A stretch of 64,000 nucleotides of DNA from Spraguea lophii (Eukaryota > Microsporidia > Spragueidae): NCBI GenBank assembly GCA_001887945.1, contig LDOQ01000311.1:17638-81637 (forward strand). The letters run 5' to 3'. The notes beneath the pieces are model-generated. The model did not search any database, had not been told where the DNA came from, and was given only the letters and a program-made list of their open reading frames with translations. The position numbers and the translations under genes are program-made. Positions 41,936-51,927 of the stretch are shown piece by piece (positions within the stretch are counted from its first letter, which is position 1; each line of letters opens with the position of its first letter).

Positions 41936-42399
41936 AAAAAAGCCAGATTTAGTTAATAAATTGTTTTTGAAAAACATATTTTTATTTAATATTCGATTTC
42001 TTAAATATCTTAAAGATGTGAAGCACATTCTTTGAAAGATGCTGTCTAATATGTCAACCATTTACTTCCTATTAATTACCTTCTTTTATTGCATATACAA
42101 TAATGTTAAATTTTGTTAGTTCATTTCTATATATTTTTGCAATCGTGAATAAAACAATGTGTACGGCGTTAACTAATCGTAATATAAAATATCACTAATA
42201 AGATGATTATTCTAAATCAATTCAATTTCTGTGTCGTACCAAACTGCATCAATAATATAGATTAATGGAATATAATTATATAATAAAGTAACTTTAAATA
42301 AATATAGATTTCTATAAAATAAACTTTCAAGTATTTGATTATACAAAAAATATAAATTATATGTTACTTAAACAGTTTAAAAATCATAAATAAATTTTA

Positions 42400-43164
42400 T
42401 TAAGACAACTTTATCTCCTTGGCTATAAAATTAATTGACATATTCGTTAAATCTTTATCTTCAAACATTTTTATACGTGTATATAATTCTATGTATATAT
42501 TTTTATTATTATATTGATATTCAACTTTATTTATTAATTTTATTTTATCGTTAAAATATCTATTTATAAAATATATCGTACATTTAAGATGATGTTTTAT
42601 TCTTTCTTTATCGATTTTTGTAAGGTGAGTCTCTCTGCTTTCAACATAGTTCATAAAATCTAAAAAATTTTTTAAAAGGTTCCTTGTAATGATCATAATT
42701 TCAAATTTCATGTTTCTTTTTATTTTAGATAACTCATCAAGCAAAAGTTCTATTTTTTCAATATCCTTTTTCAAATACATTAATAAACTATGTAATATCG
42801 ACCTTTTAATTTTTTTATTATAGGTATTCTCATTTTCTATTGAATATATTGTGTGTTTAAGCATATTAAAATTCAATCTTATTGGTTTGATTTCTTTTTC
42901 TATAAAATTATAAGAAATATGGTTAGATAGGAAAGATAGATGAATAGATTTCAATTGATCAACGACAAATGTTAATGAGTTGAATGGATTCATATAATTT
43001 TCTATAATATTATTTTCAGAAGATATATTTTTTGAAATGTTGTATGATAGGTTCTGTAATTCTCGTATTTTATCAATAATATCGTTTGTAACATCTTTTA
43101 TTAATTGTTTCTCATATATGGTAATTGACTGAATTATTATAAGAAATAAATGCAAATGAAACAT
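42400..43164 (-). CDS. Secreted helical protein, unknown
   Basis: The 254-residue protein has a leader FHLHLFLIIIQSITI (residues 2-16) that looks like a signal peptide. The rest is alpha-helical, Lys/Ile/Asn/Glu-rich and almost free of cysteines, with possible coiled-coil segments (LLMYLKKDIEKIELLLDELSKIKRN). I recognise no family. It lies just outside the duplicated segment and has no CCC motif before its ATG. It may belong to the same class of lineage-specific secreted proteins as 29917-30558, but I see no sequence match between them. Confidence 0.65.
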   Translation of the reverse strand: MFHLHLFLIIIQSITIYEKQLIKDVTNDIIDKIRELQNLSYNISKNISSENNIIENYMNPFNSLTFVVDQLKSIHLSFLSNHISYNFIEKEIKPIRLNFNMLKHTIYSIENENTYNKKIKRSILHSLLMYLKKDIEKIELLLDELSKIKRNMKFEIMIITRNLLKNFLDFMNYVESRETHLTKIDKERIKHHLKCTIYFINRYFNDKIKLINKVEYQYNNKNIYIELYTRIKMFEDKDLTNMSINFIAKEIKLS

Positions 43165-43389
43165 GGAATTGATCGATATTTTAAATTTATTATTACAAAT
43201 AAAACTTTGTTTTGATGAGATTATGGATTTTATACAGTAGTTTTCTGAATAATAGGTAAAATTAATAAATATTTATTTGTAAATTATTAATTTTTGGCTG
43301 ATTGTAAAAGAAAAGTTCTGTTAACTAAAAAACTCTTTACCTAAATATCTTGATTAATAGGAGAGATGCATTAAGGGATTTGATTGAGT

Positions 43390-43532
43390 AGCATAAGGTA
43401 GATGAAATTAATGCATATCTGTAACGAAACCAGTTAGTACAAGCTTAGATGTATTTGAGGACCCGAAGGTCACAGACCATGATAGGCCGCAACCGACAGG
43501 GAACTTTGATAAATAAAGGTTTCATTGATAAA
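43390..43532 (+). mobile_element. tRNA-headed SINE, 5'-truncated copy (copy 10)
   Basis: Only the last 140 or so bases (gcatatctgtaacgaaacca to gataaataaaggtttcattg). Flanked by a 17-base direct repeat aagggatttgattgagt (43373-43389) and aaaggatttgattgggt (43533-43549), 15 of 17 matching. Loss of the 5' end with an intact 3' end and target duplication is the mark of reverse-transcription insertion. Confidence 0.85.
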
Positions 43533-43549
43533 AAAGGATTTGATTGGGT

Positions 43550-45036
43550 TGAATATTTTAAAATCTAATCTTTTTTTAATAATTCCCTAGGGTATTTAAA
43601 CACAGAAATAGATTTGACATTTCCTGATTATTCGAAGAACAAATAGAAAAATAATAAAAAGTATCTCTGAAAACTAAATTTTAATTTGCATGACTTATAC
43701 ACCAATATAGGTCGATACAATTGAAATATCTGTTTCTCATATCAATCTAATTTCATTACCAACAGTTAAACAGTTATCAAATAAAACCATTTCGATAAAA
43801 ATATCTTAAGTGATTTTATCTGAAGATAATGAACACTTTGTGATAATATATATTTCTGCTCTTTTTAATATGACTAATAAAATATTGTTATACCTTAGTG
43901 AATGTGAGTTTAATATCCACATAAACAATATATATGGATATGGTCTTGTAAACACAAATGCTATTGTATAGAATGTATATACAATAGCATAAATAAATCT
44001 ATACATGTTATATTCCTTCCTTTAATATCGTGAAGAAGATATAATACATGGTATATATGATACACATAAGTTTTTATTAAAAATCTTATGATACAAATAT
44101 TTTTATAAGAAGTTTGATATTAATAATGGTTAATGGTAGATCATATTTGATAAATAATATTAAGAATTTCCTATTTGGAAAAAAAAGAATAGAATATTTA
44201 TTCTTATTGTCGTATCCCCCGAGTTTTAATTTCATAGAAAAGTATTCAACATTCTGGGAATAAAATAATCAGCAGAAAACCAATATATAAAAATAGACAA
44301 GTTCTGCAAGATTACATTAGTACAGTTTCAGAAAGTTTAATGGAATCTCAATAGTTTTTAGTAGCTTTAATGGAAACGTGTTGAATAAAATGAATATGAT
44401 ATACCATGAAATATTTAATTAATGTTATTAACATAATGTATTTAATTTTTTTAAAATAAACATTTTTTATTAATATATATCAATTTTCGTTCTTTTTATA
44501 ATACTCTTCACCATTATTTCGTCAAAAAATAATAATTCTTCCATTTGTCAATATATTTTGTTTTTTATGGTTGTAAATATCATATATATATTGTTAGATG
44601 TTGCATGGAGAACATACATAATTTAAATGGTTGTTTATTTTGAAAGTAATTATAAAAATTTTCGACTGAAATTTATTCTTTTAAAACCAATAAAAAAATA
44701 AAAAAAAGTTTTTAAATAAAATTAAATACATTTTTTAATATCTTTTTCTAGTGTTTCATAATAACATCCAAAGTTAACTATCTTAAAACCACCATTAATA
44801 TTAATATTCAAGCGATAAATATTTTTTAAAAAAAAGTGATCTAATCGGATTTTTGATTTTAAGTATAAAATATTATTTTAATAATAAAAACAATTTAATA
44901 AAGTATACATTGTATATATAAACATTTTTATCTTATTTTAAATGTGACGAAAATTTTCGATTATTCATAATTATTAAAATATGAATATTAAAGATCATTT
45001 TATAAAAAAAATAAAATCACTTTTAATATTATACCC
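43550..45036. other. 1.5-kb gene-free region upstream of the ABC transporter
   Basis: A 66-codon frame at 43806-44006 (minus) is hydrophobic and has no supporting motif. The rest is AT-rich, without RNA-like or SINE-like sequence. CCC at 45034-45036 abuts the ABC transporter ATG. Confidence 0.5.
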
Positions 45037-46836
45037 ATGGATATTTCATGGCAAAACATCTATATTTTTGTACCAAACAATGGAAAAACAGTAGCAGGAA
45101 AATACGCACATCTTATAAAAGATTGTTCAGGGAAGGCTAGAAAGGGTAAATTAATGGCGATAATGGGTCCAAGTGGGAGTGGAAAAACAACACTTTTAAA
45201 AGCATTAGTTGGAAGGATACCACCAGGATCAAAGACGAATGGGGCCATACTAGGTGATGGAGAGGAAAGAGATCTAAATAGCTGGATAGCAAGAAGTGGA
45301 TATATAGATCAAGATGATAATGTTTTTGAATCTTCCACTGTATATGATACTATATTGTATGCTGCTAAGTTCAGATCACCCGATCAAAAAAACATAGAAG
45401 AAACAATACAAAAGATTTTAAAAGATTTAAAAATAGACAATATAGCATATAATAAAATGGATAGTATTTCTGGCGGAGAGAGAAAAAGAACTATGATTGC
45501 TGTAGAATTGGTATCTAATCCAGATCTTATATTCTTAGATGAACCAACATCTGGTCTTGATAGTTATCTTGTTATTTCTTTTATAAAACTTTTAAAAGAA
45601 TATGCTAGTAAATCGGGAAAGACGATTATTTTTACAATTCACCAACCACCACAAGAAGCATTTCGATCTTTTGATGATCTCCTTTTACTTGCAAGAGGAG
45701 AAACTATTTATTGTGGAGAAGCTAATAAATGTGAAGAATTTTTTAATACTCATGGGTTTACAAAAATTAGAAATTTGCCTTTCTCTGATTTCATACTCGA
45801 ATTGCTTATAAGAGAGAATATAGACAGCAGCCCAATCCAAGCTATGATCAGAGAAAATAATCTTAAATATGCTGGGCATGATTTAAAATATAAAGAGAGA
45901 AAGAATAATGATGCTTCTTTTGATTTTAAATTTAATCTTAATCATATAAAATTATTGGTTAAAAGGAGATTTAGTTTTTTCACTTTTTCGAAAAGAAAAA
46001 TTATCGGATATCTTTATAGAATGGCTGTAACCCCGATGTCTATTATAAATTATTATACTTTTAGAATGCTTAGTAAAGACAAAGAAAGCACATTAGATAA
46101 GGCACTCTTATGTAAATGTTATACATTTAATTATTATATCTTCTTGTGTCTGTTTGTGACTTTGAATTGTTGTTCTTGTATATTTACAATACTTCCGGAG
46201 CGACCTGTAATTAAAAGGGAAATGGGGATGCGTACATATTCTATGCTTTCTTATTATTTATCAATCTGTATATCAGAGCTTTTAGAACTTCTACCATTTA
46301 CAATTTTACATTCTATCGTAGCATGGATACCTCTTTTAAAATATGTTTCGTTTATACATATACTATCTGGTCCTTTGATTAATATTTTGTTCTTACCGTC
46401 ATTTATGATAGTTGGATTTATAGCGAGAAATTATAAAAATGTTTACTATATTGCAATCATCCCCATGCTTCTTTATTTCTACGACTTTACGTTATCTGTA
46501 TTCTGTTTGTCTACATTGCCCAAGATGATGAAATATTTAATAACATTTTTTATAAGTATTGGTATGATTTGGGCTCCCAATTTTATAATGTGTACGTTTA
46601 AAGTCATAACAAAAAATATGATAAAGAATAAATATATCAAATATATACCAAGGAATCAGATATCACAGCTTGATGCTGAGGATGGGATAATATTATCTTA
46701 CAAAATACCATGTATTATATTTATATGTGGTTCAATTTTATTATACGCAGCTTCTATGGTTTTAGGTATTTTTTTACATGGGATTAATATTAGACCACAT
46801 TATAGAATGCGATTGCACGAGGGTAAAAAACTATGA
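45037..46836 (+). CDS. ABCG (White/WBC-type) half-transporter
   Basis: A membrane ATP-driven exporter half that works as a dimer. The nucleotide-binding domain comes first: Walker A GPSGSGKT (44-51), signature SGGERKR (145-151), Walker B LIFLDEPTSGLD (164-175) and H-loop TIHQPP (His202). Residues about 310-590 are the ABC2-type membrane domain with about six spans, including FVTLNCCSCIFTILPERPVIKRE (the conserved ABCG PERxxxxRE region). The NBD-TMD order and length of 599 fit ABCG half-transporters, which microsporidia carry in several copies. The substrate cannot be read from sequence. CCC lies directly before the ATG. Confidence 0.96.
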   Translation: MDISWQNIYIFVPNNGKTVAGKYAHLIKDCSGKARKGKLMAIMGPSGSGKTTLLKALVGRIPPGSKTNGAILGDGEERDLNSWIARSGYIDQDDNVFESSTVYDTILYAAKFRSPDQKNIEETIQKILKDLKIDNIAYNKMDSISGGERKRTMIAVELVSNPDLIFLDEPTSGLDSYLVISFIKLLKEYASKSGKTIIFTIHQPPQEAFRSFDDLLLLARGETIYCGEANKCEEFFNTHGFTKIRNLPFSDFILELLIRENIDSSPIQAMIRENNLKYAGHDLKYKERKNNDASFDFKFNLNHIKLLVKRRFSFFTFSKRKIIGYLYRMAVTPMSIINYYTFRMLSKDKESTLDKALLCKCYTFNYYIFLCLFVTLNCCSCIFTILPERPVIKREMGMRTYSMLSYYLSICISELLELLPFTILHSIVAWIPLLKYVSFIHILSGPLINILFLPSFMIVGFIARNYKNVYYIAIIPMLLYFYDFTLSVFCLSTLPKMMKYLITFFISIGMIWAPNFIMCTFKVITKNMIKNKYIKYIPRNQISQLDAEDGIILSYKIPCIIFICGSILLYAASMVLGIFLHGINIRPHYRMRLHEGKKL

Positions 46837-47004
46837 TTATGTAAACATGGCAAAAGTATATATTTTTACATACACTTGAATAAGAGGGGTTTCGAGAATA
46901 ATATTTCTCTGTGATAACACGAATAATTTTATTAAATTTATACTTTTTAAAATATTTTTTTGCTTTTTTTATTAATAAGACTTTTATTTATATAAATTTT
47001 CTGG

Positions 47005-47977
47005 GTAAAAGAGCTACCGGGATGGGAACAAAAAAGTATATTATTACAAGAGATTGAAAAGTAAAAAAACTTTAATTTAGTTTAAATAAAACTAACAAAT
47101 CCGAAAAGGCACCTTTTTTTCTGAAAATATAAAAACTCATCAATAAAATTCCTGATATTTTTATATTTATTGGTCTCTTTTGATTTTAGGTATTTCCATT
47201 TGTTTTTAATTCTTAAGTATTCATTTCGGACTTATTTGGGTCAACAAAGAATCTTTTGTGATTAACAATCACGTGCTTATGTGTTGACTTTTTTAAAAAC
47301 CATACCCTTTCCAACAACCTGTAATTAAGATTGTTTTTGATCTTACATTCATATATATGGTTTTTTGGAGTTTATCAAAATTTCTCTTTATTATTATTGC
47401 AAATAGTACATCATCATTTTTTTTATATACATCTCACACAACCCAAATTTATTTTGTTATTTTACCCTATTATATTTCCTCTTAACAACAAAAGATTCAT
47501 CTGTTTCAACTATATGATACCTACTTTTAATTCGTTTTTTAAGGAGATTAGATAATCTTTACCATTATATACTTTTTATTTTTTTAACTGTCTCTTTGTT
47601 TAAACCTGTTTCTTTAATTCTTTTTTTTAATCTTGTTTTTTTTAGAAAAGTCATAAATTATTTCTAAAATTTCACCGTAGGTACGCGTAAATCATAAAAA
47701 AAAAATTATTTTAAGTGAATATCGTTTCCTAACCCATACCCTCTTCTTACAATAAAAATAGGACGCTTTAAACATCTCGCCAACATAAGTAATTAGCAAA
47801 TTTTTACATTTATAACATTTTTTATTTTTTAAAATTATACCTTCTTCTCGTAAAAACGTACCAAAAAATGATGTATTTCGGATAGGATGTTTTAAACCAT
47901 CTCTGTTTTTAATTATTATTTTTCCCATAAGACCTTTAATAATATACTTTTTGTTCCCATCCCAGTAACCTTTTTAT
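47005..47977 (-). mobile_element. Merlin-type DNA transposon, about 970 bp (remnant 3), nested in a SINE
   Basis: Terminal inverted repeats of about 40 bp: ctaccgggatgggaac and aaaagtatattatta on the left (about 47005-47047) against ttgttcccatcccagtaacc on the right (about 47935-47977). The target duplication is about 9 bp and worn (attttctgg 46996-47004, ctttcctgt 47978-47986), the length expected for Merlin. Confidence 0.82.
47050..47928 (-). pseudogene. Merlin transposase, broken
   Basis: On the minus strand, a zinc-ribbon start (KNKKCYKCKNLLITYVGE) at 47692-47928, then, through stops and shifts, VETDESFVVKRKYNRVK (first Asp of DDE, near 47480) and a CWKGYGF piece (near 47320) that replaces the TDCWKGY motif. 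It is the same protein family as the transposase at 40193 but much more decayed. Confidence 0.75.
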
Positions 47978-48476
47978 CTTTCCTGTACGACTACGGCCTA
48001 TCGTGGCTCATGATTTTGGGTCTTAAAACACATTTAAACTCGTATTAACCGGGTTTGCGACATATATACATTAATCTCATCTTCCCCTATGCTCCAGAAC
48101 ATTAGGATTTTGCGTATGATGCAATCATCATTCGATAATCTTTAATGAGATTCTAATGTCTTTCCTGTTATAATCATATAGATTCATAACCCAACACAGG
48201 GATTACAATTGTATCAGTTAAATACTATTTTAATCGAGTAATAGTGATACTATACAAAACATACTAATGGCACACTACTAAACCTTCATTCACTCAACAA
48301 TTTTTCTTTTCTTATCGTTCTTCGATTTTTTACTTTTTGAAAGTTCTTCAATGTGAGGGAATCGAATCCGTTAGTCTTAGGATTAGCTTACTTCCTCACG
48401 ACCACTCAATTAAAAATGTTCTTAATTTCTATTATAATATAGTTTTTATACCCCTATAAAATATAATTAATAAATT

Positions 48477-49970
48477 ATGCTTATAACAAACAAAAAAATA
48501 AATAAAAATTATGCATATATTATACATACCAACACAACCACCATAGCATTTGATCTATCATACAACAATATTGATAATAAAACAAATAATAGAGTTAATA
48601 ACACACAGAAAAAGATAGATGATAATAAATTAGTAGAATATAATTTTATTACTAAACCTATAAAGAATATAAAAGATGATATTATAGTTTATATAACAGA
48701 ACCCGTATTCTATCAAATATTTTATAACAATGATAATAATAGATATAACTACAATATAAATGATAAATATAATTATAATATAAATGGTGATAATAATAAT
48801 GTAAGTATAAATGATAATAATACTCCTATACGTATTAATAATAATATTAAAATAAAGAATATAGATAATTATAGAATAATAAGATATAATCAGAATATAA
48901 ATATAAATAATATAAATATTAAATGTATATCATCCAATACATGTGTTGGATGGTGTAACTATATAATAAATTATAATATATATTATATTACATCATTATC
49001 TACACTTAATAGATTAACATTATTTTATGATTATAAAAACAATATAGAGAATACTGCTAATATAAAGAATAACAATATAAATACTGACAATAATACTACA
49101 GATATAAAGAATAATAATACAAGTACTGATACTACTGATAACTATTATATAATAAACTATAAAGCTAATAATTGTAATAAAAGAGAAATATTAGATAATT
49201 TTATTAAGAATGTAATAGAGAGTAAAGAATATAAAATAATATTATTAGAAAATGATATATTTTTCTATGAATTATTTATTCATCTTTATTATATATTATA
49301 CAATAGAAATAAAAATAATAATGGAGATATACAAAATAAAGAGGATAATAGAGAGTTAATAATAATATCAGATAATTATTATACCATTACTAATAATATT
49401 TTAAGCGCAGCAGAATATTTTAGAATTAAAATAAATTATAATGCTATAAAAGATATAAAGGTTTATAGGAGTATAGAAGATATTAAAGATTTTAATAAAA
49501 GTATTATATTTATAAATAAATATAAATATTATAAAGAATATAATATGATTAATAAATATAATAATAATATAATAGAGAGTGTAATATTGGAATGTAATAT
49601 AGATGATATTAAAAGAATGTTTAAAAATGTTATATATCCATATGAAAATGATAGTGATATATTTATAGAATCTAATATTTATAATCATAGAGTATTACAT
49701 AATTATATAAATATAAATGATAATAATAGATCTGATGATAGTATATTAGATGATAGCAATAAAGATTATGATAAAAATATAAATAATAATGTTTTAATCA
49801 GTAATAATAATAATGCTATAGATACAGATTTATATTTGATTAATAATAATTCTTATATTAAGAGGTTATTTGAAAAAGAATATTATATTTTTAATGGTAA
49901 ATATTATTTTATAGAAGATAATATAGAAGTAGAAATAAAGAATGATAAATTTATTATAAATAAATTATAA
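48477..49970 (+). CDS. Degenerate metallo-beta-lactamase/beta-CASP-like protein (possible CPSF100/INTS9-type)
   Basis: The 497-residue protein is very rich in Asn, Ile and Tyr, with two low-complexity insertions (about 85-125 and 185-220). Several pieces follow beta-CASP order: VGWCNYIINYNIYYITSLST (like GSCHWIIExxGxxIVYxSD), then KIILLENDIFFYELFIHLYYIL (GGxVLIPxxxxGRxLELLxxLYxY), then ESVILECNIDDIKRMFKNVIYP (xxxIDxRLNFxQxxxLLKxVxP). No HxHxDH zinc motif is visible, as expected for the inactive partner (CPSF100/Cft2) of mRNA 3'-end processing. The composition bias makes this a hypothesis. CCCC is about 20 bases before the ATG. Confidence 0.35.
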   Translation: MLITNKKINKNYAYIIHTNTTTIAFDLSYNNIDNKTNNRVNNTQKKIDDNKLVEYNFITKPIKNIKDDIIVYITEPVFYQIFYNNDNNRYNYNINDKYNYNINGDNNNVSINDNNTPIRINNNIKIKNIDNYRIIRYNQNININNINIKCISSNTCVGWCNYIINYNIYYITSLSTLNRLTLFYDYKNNIENTANIKNNNINTDNNTTDIKNNNTSTDTTDNYYIINYKANNCNKREILDNFIKNVIESKEYKIILLENDIFFYELFIHLYYILYNRNKNNNGDIQNKEDNRELIIISDNYYTITNNILSAAEYFRIKINYNAIKDIKVYRSIEDIKDFNKSIIFINKYKYYKEYNMINKYNNNIIESVILECNIDDIKRMFKNVIYPYENDSDIFIESNIYNHRVLHNYININDNNRSDDSILDDSNKDYDKNINNNVLISNNNNAIDTDLYLINNNSYIKRLFEKEYYIFNGKYYFIEDNIEVEIKNDKFIINKL

Positions 49971-50289
49971 ATGCTTATTTCTGTTTCTGTCCATGTTATT
50001 TGGAGAGTAATTATTTTATCAGAGGATGATTAAATATATTTCACTCATTTTAAATATTAGAGTTACCTTATTTAATAAACGTAATTGTTTATTTTATAAA
50101 GAATAATAATAGTTAATAGTCATTCAATTATAATCAGTAATTTATTCTATATTTAAGCATTATTCTTCTTTCATGGTCTTAGGTATAATAATTTTATTTT
50201 ATTATTCATTATCTTATAATTTTTACTTATTTTAGATATAATAGTTTTATTTTATCGTTTTATAATTTCTATCATATTTATTTAAGTTT
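49971..50289. other. Intergenic between converging genes
   Basis: About 320 AT-rich bases between two 3' ends. Nothing recognised. Confidence 0.6.
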
Positions 50290-51927
50290 TCATTGAACAG
50301 TTAATTCTGCATCGATAGCTTCTTTTTCATCAATTTCTTTATTTTCATCTGCTCTTTGTATTGCATTATTTATTTCTTCTTCGGTTAATCCACTATTTGG
50401 TATTATCTCCATCTGTTGTTTGGTTTCTGTCGCAAGATCTTTGGCTGTTACTGTGTATATTCCGTTTTGATCTGCTTGGAATTCTACTTCTATTCTTGGG
50501 GTGTTCTTTGGCGCTGGTGGTATATTCTTTAATTTTATCTGGCCTAATAATCTATTATATTTTACTAATGGTCTTTCTCCTTGATATACGTTTATGTCTA
50601 CTGTGGTCTGATTGTCTTCTGATGTTGTGAATGTTTGAGCGTGTTTCGTTGGGAGAGTGGTGTTTCTGGGAATTATTTTGTTGAAAATTCCACCTAATGT
50701 TTCTATTCCGAGAGAAAGTGATGCAACATCAAGTAAAAGGTGAGGAAGGGTTGATTGTAATATACCTGCTTGTATAGCTGCACCTTGTGCTATGGCCTCG
50801 TCTGGGTTGATAGATGTATCGGGTTTACGTTGGAATATTTTTTCTACGGTTTTTCTAACAAGGGGCATACGCGTCATTCCTCCTACTAAAATAACATGTG
50901 TGATGGCAGAAGGGGTAATATTTGCATCCTGTAATGCTTTTTTGCATGGTTCTATTGTTTTATTGATAATTGGTAAAGATATTTTTTCAAATTCTTTTTG
51001 GGTAATAGTAAAATTTAAATGTACCGGTTTATTTTCTTTGAATAATAAATAAGGAATAGTTATTTTTGCTTCAGATGCTGTTGATAACTCCTTTTTTGCC
51101 TTTTCTGCTGCTTCTTTTAATCTTTGCATTACATCATGATTCTTTTTCAAATCAGTAATATCTATTTTATGATGTTTAGATAATTTATCTGTCATGTATT
51201 CTATCATCTGATTGTCTATATCTTCGCCTCCTAGCTGTGTATTACCTGATGTACTTTTTACTTCGAATACACCATCATTTAACTCCAAAATTGAAACATC
51301 AAATGTTCCACCACCTAAATCATACACTGCGACAATTCCATTTTTATCCTTGTCAACACCATATGCCAGTGCTGCAGCTGTTGGTTCATTTATAACACGT
51401 GCAACCTCTATTCCAGCCACTCTTGCAGAATTTTTTGTAGCTTGTCGTTGTGCATCATCAAAATATGCAGGTACTGTAATAACAGCCGAATCCACTTTTC
51501 TCTTAAGAAAAGATTCTGCTGCGGATTTCAATTTACTTATTATTTTCGAACCTATTTCTTCTGGAGATATCATTTTATTATTTATTTTTATACGTATATC
51601 ACCTTTACAGTTTTCAGCTAATGTATACGGTAAAGTAGAAATAAATGGTTTCAATTCTGCATCATTTAATTTCCGCCCTATTAATCGTTTAGCAGCATAA
51701 ACAGTACTAGTAGGTGCTAATAAAATATTATTTCTAGCATTTTCACCAACCAATATATTTTGTTTTTTATCGCCATTTTTATTATTTTCATCTGTAACAT
51801 AACTTACAACTGATGGAGTAGTTCTCAATCCTTCCTGATTAGGTATAATAGTAGGTTTGTTATTTTTTAAAATAGATACACAAGAATTAGTTGTACCAAG
51901 GTCTATACCAACTATGGTTTTTAACAT
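50290..51927 (-). CDS. HSP70: Mitochondrial-type (mitosomal) Hsp70, shortened C-terminus
   Basis: This chaperone of the mitochondrial DnaK/Ssc1 type would drive import and Fe-S assembly in the mitosome. ATPase motifs are complete: GIDLGTTNSCVSI (7-19), RVINEPTAAALAYG, VYDLGGGTFDVSILEL, TSGNTQLGGEDIDN and HVILVGGMTRMP. GEDIDN and the DnaK-like length spacing place it with organellar forms, not cytosolic Hsc70. The beta substrate-binding domain follows, but the protein stops soon after SGLTEEEINNAIQRADEN, so most of the helical lid is absent (545 residues against about 600-650). No presequence is obvious, as in other microsporidia. CCCC lies before the ATG. Confidence 0.94.
   Translation of the reverse strand: MLKTIVGIDLGTTNSCVSILKNNKPTIIPNQEGLRTTPSVVSYVTDENNKNGDKKQNILVGENARNNILLAPTSTVYAAKRLIGRKLNDAELKPFISTLPYTLAENCKGDIRIKINNKMISPEEIGSKIISKLKSAAESFLKRKVDSAVITVPAYFDDAQRQATKNSARVAGIEVARVINEPTAAALAYGVDKDKNGIVAVYDLGGGTFDVSILELNDGVFEVKSTSGNTQLGGEDIDNQMIEYMTDKLSKHHKIDITDLKKNHDVMQRLKEAAEKAKKELSTASEAKITIPYLLFKENKPVHLNFTITQKEFEKISLPIINKTIEPCKKALQDANITPSAITHVILVGGMTRMPLVRKTVEKIFQRKPDTSINPDEAIAQGAAIQAGILQSTLPHLLLDVASLSLGIETLGGIFNKIIPRNTTLPTKHAQTFTTSEDNQTTVDINVYQGERPLVKYNRLLGQIKLKNIPPAPKNTPRIEVEFQADQNGIYTVTAKDLATETKQQMEIIPNSGLTEEEINNAIQRADENKEIDEKEAIDAELTVQ

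Larger units (their letters stand above)
35170..42190. repeat. Segmental duplication, unit 2
   Basis: Starts inside the UTP15 3' end and finishes at the block ataaaatatcacta (42183-42196). The junction with unit 1 lies in a short stretch (atatcactgataa) present both in UTP15 (27214) and, in similar form, at the end of the tail block (42189), so microhomology could have guided the duplication. Confidence 0.8.
46975..48412 (-). mobile_element. tRNA-headed SINE, decayed and split by a Merlin element (copy 11)
   Basis: 3' end piece at 46975-47004 (gacttttatttatataaattttctgg) and the remainder at 47978-48412 (tgtacgactacggcctatcgtgg to acgaccactcaatt). The break is exactly where the Merlin element sits. 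Confidence 0.8.

Noticed and set aside
43806..44006. 66-codon hydrophobic ORF
   Set aside because: No start motif, no family and no paralogue in the window.
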